NCBI GenBank assembly: GCA_002633005.1
Contig: NMRA01000143.1
Location: 779,331-843,330, forward strand
Reading direction: 5' to 3'
Source of the DNA: Phoronis australis
Lineage: Eukaryota > Phoronida > Phoronidae
DNA length: 64,000 nucleotides
The notes under the pieces were generated by a model. That model was not told where the DNA came from, searched no databases, and saw only the letters and a program-made list of their open reading frames with translations. The translations under genes were made by a program, and so were the position numbers. This document shows positions 37,430 to 49,904 of the stretch, one piece after another (positions within the stretch are counted from its first letter, which is position 1; the number at the start of each line of letters is the position of its first letter).

Positions 37430-37617
37430 TATCATTTTAAAACTTGGTGGCGCTGTGATTTCGTAATAAAGTTATTTTACAGTACTTTCGCCTTGTTGGT
37501 CGTTATCACCAATTGTGTGTCCTGACATTTGTAAAGGTAATTTTTCATTTTACAACTTGGTGGCGCTGTGAGTTCGTAATAAAGGCATTTTACTGGTACT
37601 TTCGCCTTGTTGGTCGC
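37430..37617 (+). repeat. Two-unit tandem duplication, period about 114 bp
   Basis: Each unit contains AACTTGGTGGCGCTGTGA, TTCGTAATAAAG and TTTCGCCTTGTTGGTCG (37430-37505 and 37544-37617). A spacer of about 38 bp separates the matching parts. Divergence between units is low, so the duplication is fairly recent. Confidence 0.75.
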
Positions 37618-38154
37618 TGTGTTTGTTTGATGTCACCATTAGTGTTTAAATTTGCATGATATAGTGCTCTGAAATAATTTGTTAACAAAAATGACGCAAT
37701 CTACACGAATTATAATTTTCTTCATTTTTCACCATGCACATTTGGGACTTAAAACCCGGAAACTTTACATTTGAAAAGTGCGTTTAAAAATCAGGGCAAA
37801 AAGATTTAAGCAAGTTGTAGGGTGGAAGTACATGTGCTCACGAAACCTGTTCCCACAAGCTAGTACTACAACTCAAGGCCACTGATTAATCTGTTTGTTG
37901 CAGTATATGCCAATGGCCTGGAGTGCGTTACGTAAGAAACAAGCCTGAACAATATCCCGCGCGACTACACAGCATCACGTAACACGAGCTTCCCGATCAT
38001 GCTCGGGGGTCTGTAAAATATCAGCCACTAAACTAATACCCCCTTCACATTCACATATTTTTCTTACCAGTACTTACAGCTAGCAAACAATCACTGACAG
38101 ATCCTTACGAGTTGGCGATTTTTCCGACCTATTTGAGAACTATTGACAGTACTT

Positions 38155-38262
38155 CACGGGTTGTAACGAGTTATATCACCGTGTATTTACATTTTTTACG
38201 GGTTATAACGAGTTATGTTACCATGTATTTCTAACATCATTTCAGGGTTTATAACGAAATGG
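38155..38262 (+). repeat. Short tandem repeat, period about 43 bp
   Basis: Three degenerate units begin CACGGGTTGTAACGAG (38155), TACGGGTTATAACGAG (38197) and CAGGGTTTATAACGAA (38242). The first two share TTAT, ACC and GTGTATTT or ATGTATTT downstream. Scattered ACGGRTT words continue to about 38700, suggesting a longer, decayed array. Confidence 0.55.
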
Positions 38263-39288
38263 TGAGGGTAGCTACTATAATATTACGGGTATATCACAAC
38301 CTTTTCCGGATTGTACCGCGTTCATTGACTCTTTTTGTGTTAGTTGAGATCTGTTCACGATGATCTTCGTGCAAGTTACGAATATTTAATAGTCGTTACC
38401 TTACTAGTTTGTATATAAGTCGTGAATTATTTGTAACAAACTGTAAAATATGTAGTATATAAATATTTCAAACATTATTACTAGTCCATTACGGATTCTT
38501 ACGTGCAGTTTTCGAATGTCTTCGTGTTGTTGCCAGCGGTTTTTGATGTTTTGCGTGTTCTTTACGGATAAACCAATCAGATTACGATCGCTAGAAAAAA
38601 TTTGACATGTCACAAACTGCATATCCTCTCATGAATCATTACGAATTTCAGCGAGTTGTTGCGTTTTGTGACGATTTTTTACGGATGTTAACTTGCGATT
38701 GGTTGCGATTTAGCGATACGTAAGAATTCGTAGGACAAATTCGGGCATAAAAATGCAGCTCGAATTTGGAGTAAAGATTACAGGTAGTGCATTACTTTTT
38801 GTTCATAAGAAAATAGTCTCATTTGCAAGTGACGTGTAAGTATCTTGGGTACATGGAACATGACAACATTGGAGTGATTTCCGCCCGTTGGAGGGCACTC
38901 TCATGCAAGAAGTACATGTGTACCAGACGTGTCGCTCAGAAAGTCATACTTTACATGACCAGCCTTTTTGCGAAGTGATTCGTGCATTTTCCGAAAAAAT
39001 CCTGCTGTAGGGTGCCTTTACGACTAAATTACCTACAAAAGAGATCGTGTTTATTATCCCCAGACGGCAGCGTATTGGATATAATATGATGACAGTAGGC
39101 GCCATTTTTTCATCTGTAATTCTGTTCGTCCGCCATGTGCGAAATCCTCCTGCATTTTCATCGGATGTCAATCAAATATACTTATGAAGTGCCATGGCAC
39201 ATATCGTGTATTGCGTCGTCTCATCCATAGGCCTTTTATATTGTTTGGGATCTGCTACTGAAGTGCACTTTACCACCTAGCGTGCGTT

Positions 39289-39434
39289 CAGTAGACGCTA
39301 GGACTTACGCTAGGACCTAGCTAAAATCTAGTCAACACCACGTGTTCTCATTTTAAATACACGGCAATATCTCTCGTAATCTCGCGAAGTCTTGCATTAT
39401 AGCGAGGTCCTAGCGTTACTGAACGGGAGGCTGA
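39289..39434. mobile_element. Miniature inverted-repeat element, about 145 bp
   Basis: The left end reads GCGTTCAGTAGACGCTAGGAC. The right end read on the minus strand gives CGTTCAGTAACGCTAGGACC. The ends are about 20 bp and near identical apart from one inserted base. No clear target duplication was found, so the superfamily is not assigned. Confidence 0.55.
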
Positions 39435-41763
39435 TCTTCTTAGAAATGACCTATAGCCAGGATTTTGAGTGACGGCTTAACTGACCAGTCAGAACGCAGT
39501 ATTCTTGACACACCTTTTTTCCAAGCGCCATTTTACCGGACAAACAACGGGTAAAACTTATTGTTTGTTAGTCGACATTACGCAAGGGGCGGAGCTTGCA
39601 ATAGGTTAGTTTCATTGGCAACATGTCATTTTTAGAGCACATTCTATATAAAAGGATTTCGATCCCTACAGTATCTCGATCGTCAAATCTATAGCTGAGT
39701 ACTGGCCTGGCATTGCACAGGGTTAGCTATCTTGCAAATTTGACGAGATTACCTAAAAAATTTCGTGACATACATGTATAGCTAAGCATTACATATCAGG
39801 CACAATACGGGCTCCATAATAGATGTGGGGAGTCGAGCCGATTAGTCATGCAAGGTGGTGCGGCGTTTGATTGAACTGGTAGCAACATGTCCACCAGGGT
39901 ACACAATCATGTATATGCTGTACATCTGCATGTGGACGCTCGTTGTTAGCAGCTGACCGTTTTCTCTAAAATTGAAACTCGTCTCATGAAAGTATACCAA
40001 TGAACACAATGTGTGCAATGTGGCCAAAGGCTAGCAGACAATTCAGAAGTCTGAAAATATTACTTGCAAGAAACTGTTAGTTTACAGCATCCGCGATATT
40101 ACCCTCGGGCTTTTCAACTCTACTAATCATGAATGACAAACGCAGGCTAATGGGTATAACTTTGTCTATTTCATCGGTGTTTTCTCTACACTTAGACAAA
40201 CTTTATTAATAGTATTACTTGAATTGGACACATTATAAGGCCTTGCACTCGTCCGAGTCAATAAGTCAATAATATACTATGTGGACCGATCCCGAGTGTG
40301 ATAACAGGGCATATGGGCGGGGGCAGCAGTTTAGTGCGGAGGCAAAGAGCACTAATAATGTCGTCCAGGGGAGTTTGGCATATATTTGTTTTATGAGTCG
40401 ACCACCTATTCTTCTTTTCCAGGATTTTCGTACTTTTATAACATTAGCTTACTCTCGCCTGGTTTGATGTACATGTACTGACGTCGATTGCTCGCTTTGT
40501 GGTCAGGGTTTAGGATTTCTGCCGCCATCGATTGGTCAGATCGCGAACAGCGACAAATGACGTCTTGCGATAGTTTAACTTCGCCATCCAAAAATCGAAA
40601 AATGTGACTGTCTTCTCTCCCATATGACGTCCTTTACCGGACAAATTGTGTCAAAATTAGTAGTTTTTCATCAAAGCGACATTATCATCGAAATCAGCCA
40701 GAGCGCAGGATCAAAGAGGAAAAATTGCGGTCCCTGTTAAACGTTATTCTGGCTGAGCTGAATTCTCAAATTCATGAATTAACGAATGCCATAATATTTC
40801 GGACTGTGGAACTCAAAGTCTACACCCGAAGCTAAGGTGTGGCAGACAACGGTTTGATTTGGCGATTTATAATAAAATCACAAAAAGAGAAAGGCTTTCT
40901 CTACCCAACAATAATCCCCTAGCATGTGTTTTCAGGCCTTAAAACGATAACATTCATTTAAAGCAGCGTGAAACCCATATTAATTTTTGTCAAAACACAA
41001 ACCTCAATTTAGGTCACGCAACGTTATAAAATTGTTTCGTACTCAGTTTAGAGTTGACGGTTCCTTATTTCTTTAAGCCAAGGTGAAGGACACACCGTGA
41101 GTAAATATAAAGAACTCGATAAGACCAACGTCATAACGGAAAGAGGCGTGAATCAATTCTTTGTAGTGCCGCCTTAGCTAAGATCTCTAATAGTCATGTC
41201 ATTATTTTCTTAAACTTGTCAGGGTATATCGATGTCATAAAATTTGTCTTATCGTTTCCATATCTTGACCAATCAATCCAAACATATGATTTTGTAAAAA
41301 AATCAAGTGCTAAACAGCCGCATTTCAATTCTTATTTGTGGGTCCAAATCACGTCATACTGGTGACTGATACATCACTACTTAACACCCATGTACTGAAA
41401 AATATCAGAATTTAGCCGCTATTGATTTGTTTTAGCTTCAAACTGTAGTAACTATGTAATAGCCGTGACGCATGACGAAATGTATTCATGCTTAAACGAA
41501 AGAAACTAATAAAAATGAACAACTTATGGACTGCAAAGTTGTTTTCTTAAAGAGATTGCAAGTGCACCGTCTGATATGTAAGGTGATGAAATTACTGCCA
41601 TAGCAAGTAAAACAAATCAATTTTGAGACACCGGAGGCGTCCATTTTAATAATGTACTGAGACTATCAAACTCTTGGTGGACAAATGCTCTAAGGCTATG
41701 GCTTTGCTACCAACATGAATCGTTCAACTGTTCACGTTATTCTTCCGTAAACGGTGGCGCATT
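39435..41763. other. No recognisable feature
   Basis: No gene or element identified. Confidence 0.4.
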
Positions 41764-41999
41764 ACACTCTGCACTATGCAACACTTTGCGCTATGCAACA
41801 CGCTGCGCTGTACAACACTGTCCACTATTGAACACTCTGCACTATGTAAAATTCTGCACTATGCAACACTCTGCACTATGCAACACTCTGCACTATGCAA
41901 CACTGAACTATGCAACACTGCACTATGCAACACTCTGCACTATGCAACGCTCTGCACTATGCAACACTCTGCACTATGCAACACTCAGCACTTCGCAAT
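41764..41999 (+). repeat. 17-bp minisatellite, about 13-14 units
   Basis: The unit is CTCTGCACTATGCAACA. The outer units on the left are diverged (TTTGCGCTATGCAACACG), the centre is close to identical, and two units are shortened to 15 bp. Open frames of 81-88 codons here (ALCNTLHYATLCTMQ type) are products of the repeat, not genes. Confidence 0.95.
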
Positions 42000-43260
42000 A
42001 CGAAACAACATGCAAACGTCGCGCAGTGTAAAACAATACTGAATATACGGCTGGAAAGCATGTTCTGATGTTTCCATGTTGTTACTGTAGCTGTACAAAA
42101 ATCGAAACAACCAACACCATGCTACTTGTTGCCACATAGAAGAAGCAGACGGTTCATTATTGAAGAAGGCTGTCTCTTATTTAAACATTTATATTACAAT
42201 AACCAATATTAAATTCACTAAAGTTGCACCTTATTAAGCTGGCTAAAAATAACACTGAACTAGGCTTTACTCTCTTATAAAATCGGTCACCTTATACTCC
42301 TAACGGCGATGAGATTCCATTCTCGTTACCAAATGAAGTCACAGGTAACGAGTTAATGGGCCATTTTCGAACTCCCTATAAGGTCTAATGGGTTCGATGT
42401 TCTTAGTAACAAAAATAAAAATCTACAACGACAAGGAATATTTCCAGATCCAATTTTATAAGAGTGAAAGGCCTAATTCGACATCCATCCCGAACATGCG
42501 TTTTTGGTCAGACAACGCCACGCTGTACTAAAAGTCGGATGCAAGTTAATCAAGATATGTATTTTTCGTGACCACAGCACTCTACATGTATACGGAGCGG
42601 TGTTATCGATCTTTTACTCAACGTCATCCCACACGTAAAATCTCACGACTTTACAACCGACAAAAAGCGATTAGCTGAATTTCTGCATCAAGAGAAACTA
42701 GACGTCTTTGATTTTGACCTTAATTCTAATAGTCTGCAACCAAGCTGTGTACCTTCAGCAGCCTCACGATCTATGACGTCATCACCATTTTCCCTCCATC
42801 ATTGGCATGTTCATAGTTTTAGCTTCTGCGTTGGAACTACTTATTGCGAACGTAATAATCACTTACGATAAATAATGCTGAAGCACAAATTAAAAAAAAG
42901 TGTTTTGTGTTCACACTATAAAATAGGGGATAAACCTTTAAATGAAGTTGGAGTTGGATATCTATGACTGGAATATAGCAGGTGGAGCTAACTAAAACCA
43001 CTTGGTTTAGTCATACTAAACGGGTGATCATTGAGCGCGTCTTGAGAACATGTCTGCAGCCTGTAATCACAGAGATCGAGACCAACATACACTAGTCGTA
43101 CGATTATTAGATTATGTGCCGAGGTAAATTATCATTTGTAGTTGAAATGGAAGTTACTGATTGTAAAATTGTATTGTATGTTTGACACTGGAAATTTGTT
43201 TGGGGTATTTAAGGATTTTTATTTTACAACTCTAGGTGAAAACCTTTCACACGAAATAAC
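42000..43260. other. No recognisable feature
   Basis: A TGACGTCA palindrome occurs at about 42775. Nothing else is noted. Confidence 0.4.
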
Positions 43261-43346
43261 GTAGTGGTTGGTGATATATAATTGTTATGAAAGTCGCATA
43301 ACATGATGGTTGGTGACATACAGTTGTCATGTAAGTCACGTTCATT
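43261..43346 (+). repeat. Two-unit tandem repeat, period about 43 bp
   Basis: GTGGTTGGTGATATATAATTG, then ATGAAAGTCGCATAACA, is followed by a second unit ATGGTTGGTGACATACAGTTG, then ATGTAAGTCACGTTCA. The units are diverged. Confidence 0.5.
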
Positions 43347-45657
43347 AATACTGATGGTCCGGCATATTTTAGATACATGTACTGTACGATATTTCCAGCC
43401 TGTTGATACTGTGCTGAGTTACTTTGAGATATCGAAAATGGTCTGTTGTCCCATACCATTGCTAAACACACACGAGCGATTGTTTTGTGGACCTATATGC
43501 ATAGTGAGATGATTAAAACGGCTGTAGAACCAATCCGTAAATTTCTTCTTACCTTACAGTTCGGATCTGGGCTTTCCATTCACTCGGCAAAGAACTGTTA
43601 AGAAGTAAAATTACATGTATGACTTGTATAAAAGTTCGTCTTCATCCACTTTTACGCGTCTCGAGCAAGTGTTGTTTTCTTCGATATTTTCTGAGCGTAA
43701 CACTTCGTAGGCGTTGACATATGTTAATTAGTAGTGCCTTGGGTCTGTCGCCTTTAGAGAACCCCATGCATGTATATCCGTTGGGTTCTGCTACGATGCA
43801 CTTTACCACCAACCTCTGTGCAATTTCACTGAACGCTCCAGTTTCACGAAACAAGGCATTCCATTGGTCAGGGGTTTAAGAGTGACTGCACAAGAAAGTC
43901 AGGCAAAATGGAAACATGGCGTATGACAGAGTTTTTTGGCATGTCGCTAGTTTGGACGCCTATGTGCAATGATTCATAAGTGCAATGTTTTTAGTTTGAA
44001 TAACTAGCAGTTCCTGTACTATTTGCCTTCTTTGATTTTGGTGTTACATTTTTAGCCGTAACAACGCCAATTTTAGACAACAAAATACCAGTAGAAGAAA
44101 ATTACTTAACGTTTTTAGCATGAATCTTTCTACCTTTCGTTAGTCAAAATACGCAAAAGCATTTCGTTGCAACATACGCGCACCCAGCCTTCAATGTGGG
44201 GGGCTCGAATTTCTGTCGATGTGGACCTTTTGCTGAGAAAATATAGGCAGGGCCAAAAAAAAAACGGGATACCAGTTTCAAATCTGCAAACTGTGCGTCT
44301 GCGTCTTTTTAGTGGACTTTTGCCTCGTTTTCTCGGAGTTTTTGTTTCTCTGAGGCGGACCTTTTTGCCCACTTCGCCAAATTGGGCTCATTGAGCCCCC
44401 CCGAACCCCCCTGGGTGCGCACATGTGCAAGTCCCCAATTTCAAACAGGAAACTCCTTTCTTCACGCATCTAATGGTAGGAACCGTTAGTTGTACTACAT
44501 GGCCATACACTTGTTTAAACAGTTTTCTGTTATTTTTACTGATGAATTTCTTGAATTGAACCTTGTTTTCCGAAACATAACAACACATATATACATGTCT
44601 CCAAATACACACAGTTTCGGCGTTGCATGGTCAAGAAATCCGATGAATATTTATTTGAATTTTATCACATTATTTTTGGTAATGTTACATCAGATGGTCA
44701 AATCTTTGCAGCTTTGGTGTGGTTCCGCCCACTTTTTCAGATTTTCTAATTAAAATCCTTAAATCACTGTTTTCACCAACTCTCGCTTTTCAAAGCCAGC
44801 GCGTCAAGGAATACATCACCGGTAACGTACATGTATATGAAACAATGACAGATCAATAGTTCATGCACTGTGTTGTATTCGATGTGTTTTTGATTTTATC
44901 GAATAATTTTTTTAGAAGACGACTATGCTTAAGCCTTAGCCACTGTCACTGTACATGTACATACAACGTTATTGAATTACAGAGCAGGCGTAGCTGAGTG
45001 ATTCACGACCACGGGAGCAGATCCCCATCTTTTCAGAACGTATGCTGTCATTAACTATACGCAGTTGAACGCAATACAAGCTCCTGTACCGCGCATGTTT
45101 TAATAGGCGGCAGATATAACATATTGTAAAACACTGCCAGGCATTGCCACTGCATTCTGCATTGGCGTAGTTAGGGTTATCGAAATAGAATGAGTAGTCA
45201 TAAAAGCAGTATATGTAGAATGACTGACATCATCAATTTATGCGGTGACAATCAGCAGTACCCTGACTCTCGCAGGACGAGGTGAAGTCCACTACTTCTA
45301 CTAACCCGTTGTTGTAGTCAACAATATGAAACCTCATCCTTGTGAGAGCAGGCATATGTACATGTATTAAAGATGACCCAGTTCGCTGTGAGCTTCTTTG
45401 CAAAATTCGCGCTTTCCCAATAACTTCCGCAAAAATCTCTGTGAGCTGTGGCCTTTTTTAAACTACAAGCCTCTGCAGTATTGGGAAACCTTCGGTAGTC
45501 CTGTTGCAACAAATGGAGCATTTTATATAATTCCGACAAAAAAGTAAACTATTTTTGCGAGTAATTTGTTTGGAAACGCACCCTTCCATAATGAGTCTGA
45601 CAATGCCAGAGTCACTTGTCAGTGTGACACAATCTATATATGTGACACTAGTATACG
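43347..45657. other. No recognisable gene
   Basis: A partial tRNA-like box A string (GGCGTAGCTGAGTGATT) lies at 44987-45003, but no matching box B follows, so a SINE is only suspected. The GC-rich patch 44361-44420 has runs of C. Confidence 0.35.
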
Positions 45658-45855
45658 AAACTTTCTCTCGCTTTACCTCTCCCTCCATCCGTCTCATTCT
45701 CTCTCCCCTTCCCTCCACGTTCCTCCTCTTCCCCCTCTCCTTCTCCCTGCTACTCCCCTCTATCTCTATCTTCCCCCTCCCCTACCTCACCTTCTCCATC
45801 CCTCCATCTCCGCCTCCCTCCTTCTCTACCTTACCTCCGTCCCTCACACTACTAG
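45658..45855 (+). repeat. Long pyrimidine tract
   Basis: About 200 bp are nearly pure C and T on the plus strand, with CTCCCTCC- and CTTCTCC-type words and very few purines. The two 103-codon frames here are low-complexity translations of the tract. Such tracts can form triplex DNA in vitro; that is a general property, not shown here. Confidence 0.9.
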
Positions 45856-48800
45856 GTCTTTACTAGTCGACTATTAACATTTTTTATTTGACACGATCAT
45901 ATGATATCAAGTGTTTCAGTTTACAACGATCGTCTCCTAACTTCGTGAGAAATGCCTCTCAACAAATCCTCCCAGGGCCTTTCTAAAACGTCAATTGCAA
46001 CTACTGAGGTCGAAAGTGTCTTTTATGCAGTGCAGCTCGCTCGAGGCGTGACTGTATAATGGGACATCGAAAGCGCGTGACTGTAAAAACTTAGTTTTTA
46101 AATTAATGCAGTTACAAAAACATAACAAAATTTCAAAATTCTGGGCCCAGCGTGCCACAAATATTTCAAGTTAGGCCACTTTACCTAAACAGATGTCGTC
46201 TTCTGCCAGAGAATGTTTGCGAAGTTATATCGGCAATATCCTTTTACAAATGTCCCGATTTTTGAGAACCAGTATGATGCCTGTTATACAGTGACGACAA
46301 CTGCATCTCAAAACATGGGATCCAACGTTGAGACAGATCGCAATTGGGAAGAAAATTTTAAGACGAGGAAGTATAGCAAGACAGGTAACCCGTTGTGATT
46401 TCCTAGGGAGTGGACATTGCGCCGACTGGCAGAGAGGCGGATAACGAGGGATAGCTAAAATTAGACTTCTGATAGCTTACTGCACTGGAAAAATCTAAAT
46501 CCAATTGCCTGTCTTCATCAAGTCGACTTGTGTCACTACGTGAAGATCACAACAGGGTGGGCTACATTCAATTATTGATTAATTTTATGTTTTGCAAGTA
46601 ACAAGGCATTGCCGTCCATCATTACCGAAATGAAAAAGTACAAGTTTTGGTGTAGTAAACCAGTAATAAAGCAGTGTGAGTGTGTGACTGTCCACCTGCA
46701 TCCATCATTCATGGAAAAGACTAAAAAAATATCACATGAGCAAGATCAGAGTTTGAGTTTTTCACAGTATTCAATGTTGCTGATTCATATTTTTGCGAGT
46801 ACCTGCCGTACCAGACTGTTGTATGTTAGATTCTCTGTTGCAGATTTCGTTGTCAAAGACCTGAAACTGCTAAAGACCGATTCTGTTCTGCTGCACGAGA
46901 CGTTTTTCAATTCATAAAAATGCAATAAAAAATAGCAGGCAAGCAGAGGACTGCCAAGTGAAAAGTGTCCATTGTTAACTTACGTTTGTTTTTATAACAA
47001 GGGATCAAGAATTACATTCCTTGCAGCTCAATTTTGATGTAGTGGCAATTACATGTAAAATAACAAATAGAAGCTCTCGCCACACGGTTTACTGGATGTC
47101 TTTACAAAGCAAACATATGTACGTCAATTCTCGTTAAAAATTACCAGCTGAAGGCCATTGCAAACCGTTGTTAGAGTGCGCGGTGCCAAGGGTCCAACAC
47201 GGTACCAGTGACGTCAGAGTGTAACCCTTGGGAACCAAATTATGCCAGCGGGAAGCCGTTTGTGAGTGAGATGCATTACTAGTAGGGACTGGTGATAAGA
47301 ACTTACCATTGTGTTTACTTGCAGTATACATATTAACATCCCATTGCATAGAACACCAACAGTGCCTTCCCTTGAATCTCACAGCTGTCGGCCTCACCAT
47401 GTCCAACCTGATTAGCGATATTGCTAATGGGAACGGTTAGGATATTAACCAGACTGGAAATTGTATTGGCTGTTATGGCATTTATGTTGAAGTTTAAGAA
47501 GACTGGGCCATGGCAAGGTTGTTGCGACTAAGAGAGAAAACTGGGAAAATAAACAGCGCAAGTCTCAGAATCAATTTGATATCCACTTGGCTACAGACCA
47601 ATCGCATTTTTACGCGCATGCGAATGTCTCATAAACTGTTTCAACAAATCACGAGTAAAACCCATGACTAAGAACGCACCTGTTAAAACATGCAGATGAG
47701 ACCGTCTAATGCCGTTTACGTATTGATTCGGCGAAAGGCAGGTAGGACAAGTACTAACAAGGCAAGTAGGCCGGTGTGAGCACTATATATGTTTGTGGAA
47801 AAAACGTGCTGCTATTTTTATTGCATTCACTGCAGAGTTCCCGCGAGTATTTCTACGCGCCGTTCTCCATATCGATTCACCAGTTAAATCACGACAAGAA
47901 GAATGTTGTTAAAATCTCGAGCCCGTCTGTTGTAAATATTAGGTTTCTTTCCGCACTGGGATAAATGCCAATCACTATTTTTAGTGCATATTTGTTCCAT
48001 GGGGTTTCTAGGCGTTGTGGACTGATTGTCCAGAAAGCTACCCCCTTTCCACTGCAAAGTTCCCATAAACATTTTGATATATTCGGATACAATTATATTC
48101 GAATGGATTCATGCAGGTAACAGATAGTCTGCGCACAGTTTATTTGTATCTCTCGTAAATATTACAGCTTTGCGTTTTTCCTTGTGTGGTTGAGGTTCAG
48201 CGCTTTTTTAACGAATCCACTAATGCGATTAGTTCAAAACAGCTTCGGATGTGATGATGTAAATTAACATGCTGGAAATCGATAGACTTTTCATAGGAGC
48301 TCCATACGGAAAGGCTCCTCTCATATACAATGTATGCCTACTGCATTCTCAAGAGTATCGCGACACTCTCCAGATTTGGTTGTTGGGCAAAACTTAATGC
48401 AAATGAAAAGGAGGAAACGTTTTGCGATTCAACAGTAGCGCAAGATTTTATTATCGCATACGTCCATTCTAATAGAAAATTACGGAGACGATTTGCCACA
48501 TGATCCATTACAGATGAACTAATATTATAGCAGCATATCAATGAAATGCACTAATATCATAACAATAGGTCAACGACACGAATACTCCGTGACGTAGAGT
48601 AAGACTTCACGTAACTTAACACCTGTAGTGGAAGAATTGATTATGCAATGGCTGCATGTACTCCTATTTCCCTTCATAAAACGGCCAAGTAAAGGTTTTG
48701 AGGTGGAAGAAAGTCCAAAGAAAAAAATGACAGGAACTACCATAGGCATACATGTATTTATAGATACATGTAGGAGTACATTTAGTGGCTTTTTTGCGAC

Positions 48801-49830
48801 TGGGAAATGCACGGTACGGACGACACCAATCCGAAAAACACAAACACAGTTGACGTTCGTGTATAAATAAATCAGTTGGTGGTTTTTAAAGAAAGGACCT
48901 TAGGACTCTGTCGTAAAACAACATTATTTTCGACATTTCCCGCCCAACTTTCATGCAAACCCATGGTCAATGTGTACAATTCTATACTTGAGTACATTAT
49001 GTTTTACGCAGGTGAGTTTCTTGTCCAAGTTCGCACTTCATGGCGCATAGATTTGAAATACGCGTTCAAAATCGAGTAAAACTTTAGAACTGGGGTAACA
49101 CCCAGGTATAGGTGAGTGAGTTTACATGTACGTGTCACCCCACATTTCAAGTTGACGACAATTATATATAGATGACTCAGAGAACAACTACGCAATGGAA
49201 AGCCATTAACACCACATTATTTAAGACCTAACCCAATAATGTTAATGTTATCATTTGTACTGATTAGATTACTCATAAAATTCTAACGCTGCTAAACTCT
49301 CGAACAGGACCAATGTAATACCTGTAGATGTACATGTATTCCATTATTAGAGCTCGCGACCCCATGACAACTCGCGAGAGTTTTTACTGTGCATTTCCGG
49401 CTGTCTGCTCGACTGCAGCTTTAATCGACTGTATTATTACTTCATTTTGTCATTGTTGTTCAGCGAGTGAAATTGTTGAGGCACGGAACTAGACAGCAAG
49501 CGATTTCTCACCAAAATTAGTCAACAAACCCGTCAATTGCATTGTTTTTTATACGCACCAACCTTCGGCCCATGCTGGAGGCCGGGAATAGTTTGGCCTT
49601 TGAGCTCCGATCTTAGAACCACTTTCGACACTCCATGAAAGTACAATGTTAGGAGTTTTTGTAAAAGATATGCTTGGCTGTTATAATCGTGTTACTATAT
49701 TTTATTCAAAGAAGTGATATTTGGTTTCGAAGTGTTTTGCAGTTACAGATGAAAAGCTTATGTTTTATAAACGACAAACAGGTATATTTACGTAACTTTC
49801 GAAAAGGTACTCAAATTGGCGCATCTAAGT
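45856..49830. other. No recognisable feature
   Basis: No gene, terminal repeat or array was identified. A CTCGCGAGAG palindromic motif lies at 49371-49380. Confidence 0.4.
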
Positions 49831-49904
49831 ATGTGTGTGCGTGGGTGTGTGCACGTGCGTGCGTGTGTGTACGCGCGCGCGCGTTTGTGTGTGTGTGTGT
49901 GTGC
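49831..49904 (+). repeat. Compound (GT)n / (GC)n microsatellite
   Basis: Alternating purine-pyrimidine: GTGTGTGCGTGGGTGTGTGC, then a CGCGCGCGCG core, then a GT run. The 112-codon frame crossing it is not a gene. Confidence 0.9.

Noticed and set aside
41764-41999. Regular direct repeats that might suggest a CRISPR array
   Set aside because: Units are head to tail at 17 bp with no spacers, and the context is eukaryotic. It is a minisatellite.
45555-45877. Two overlapping 103-codon plus-strand frames
   Set aside because: Both are low-complexity translations of the pyrimidine tract (SPSPP and LPPL strings).
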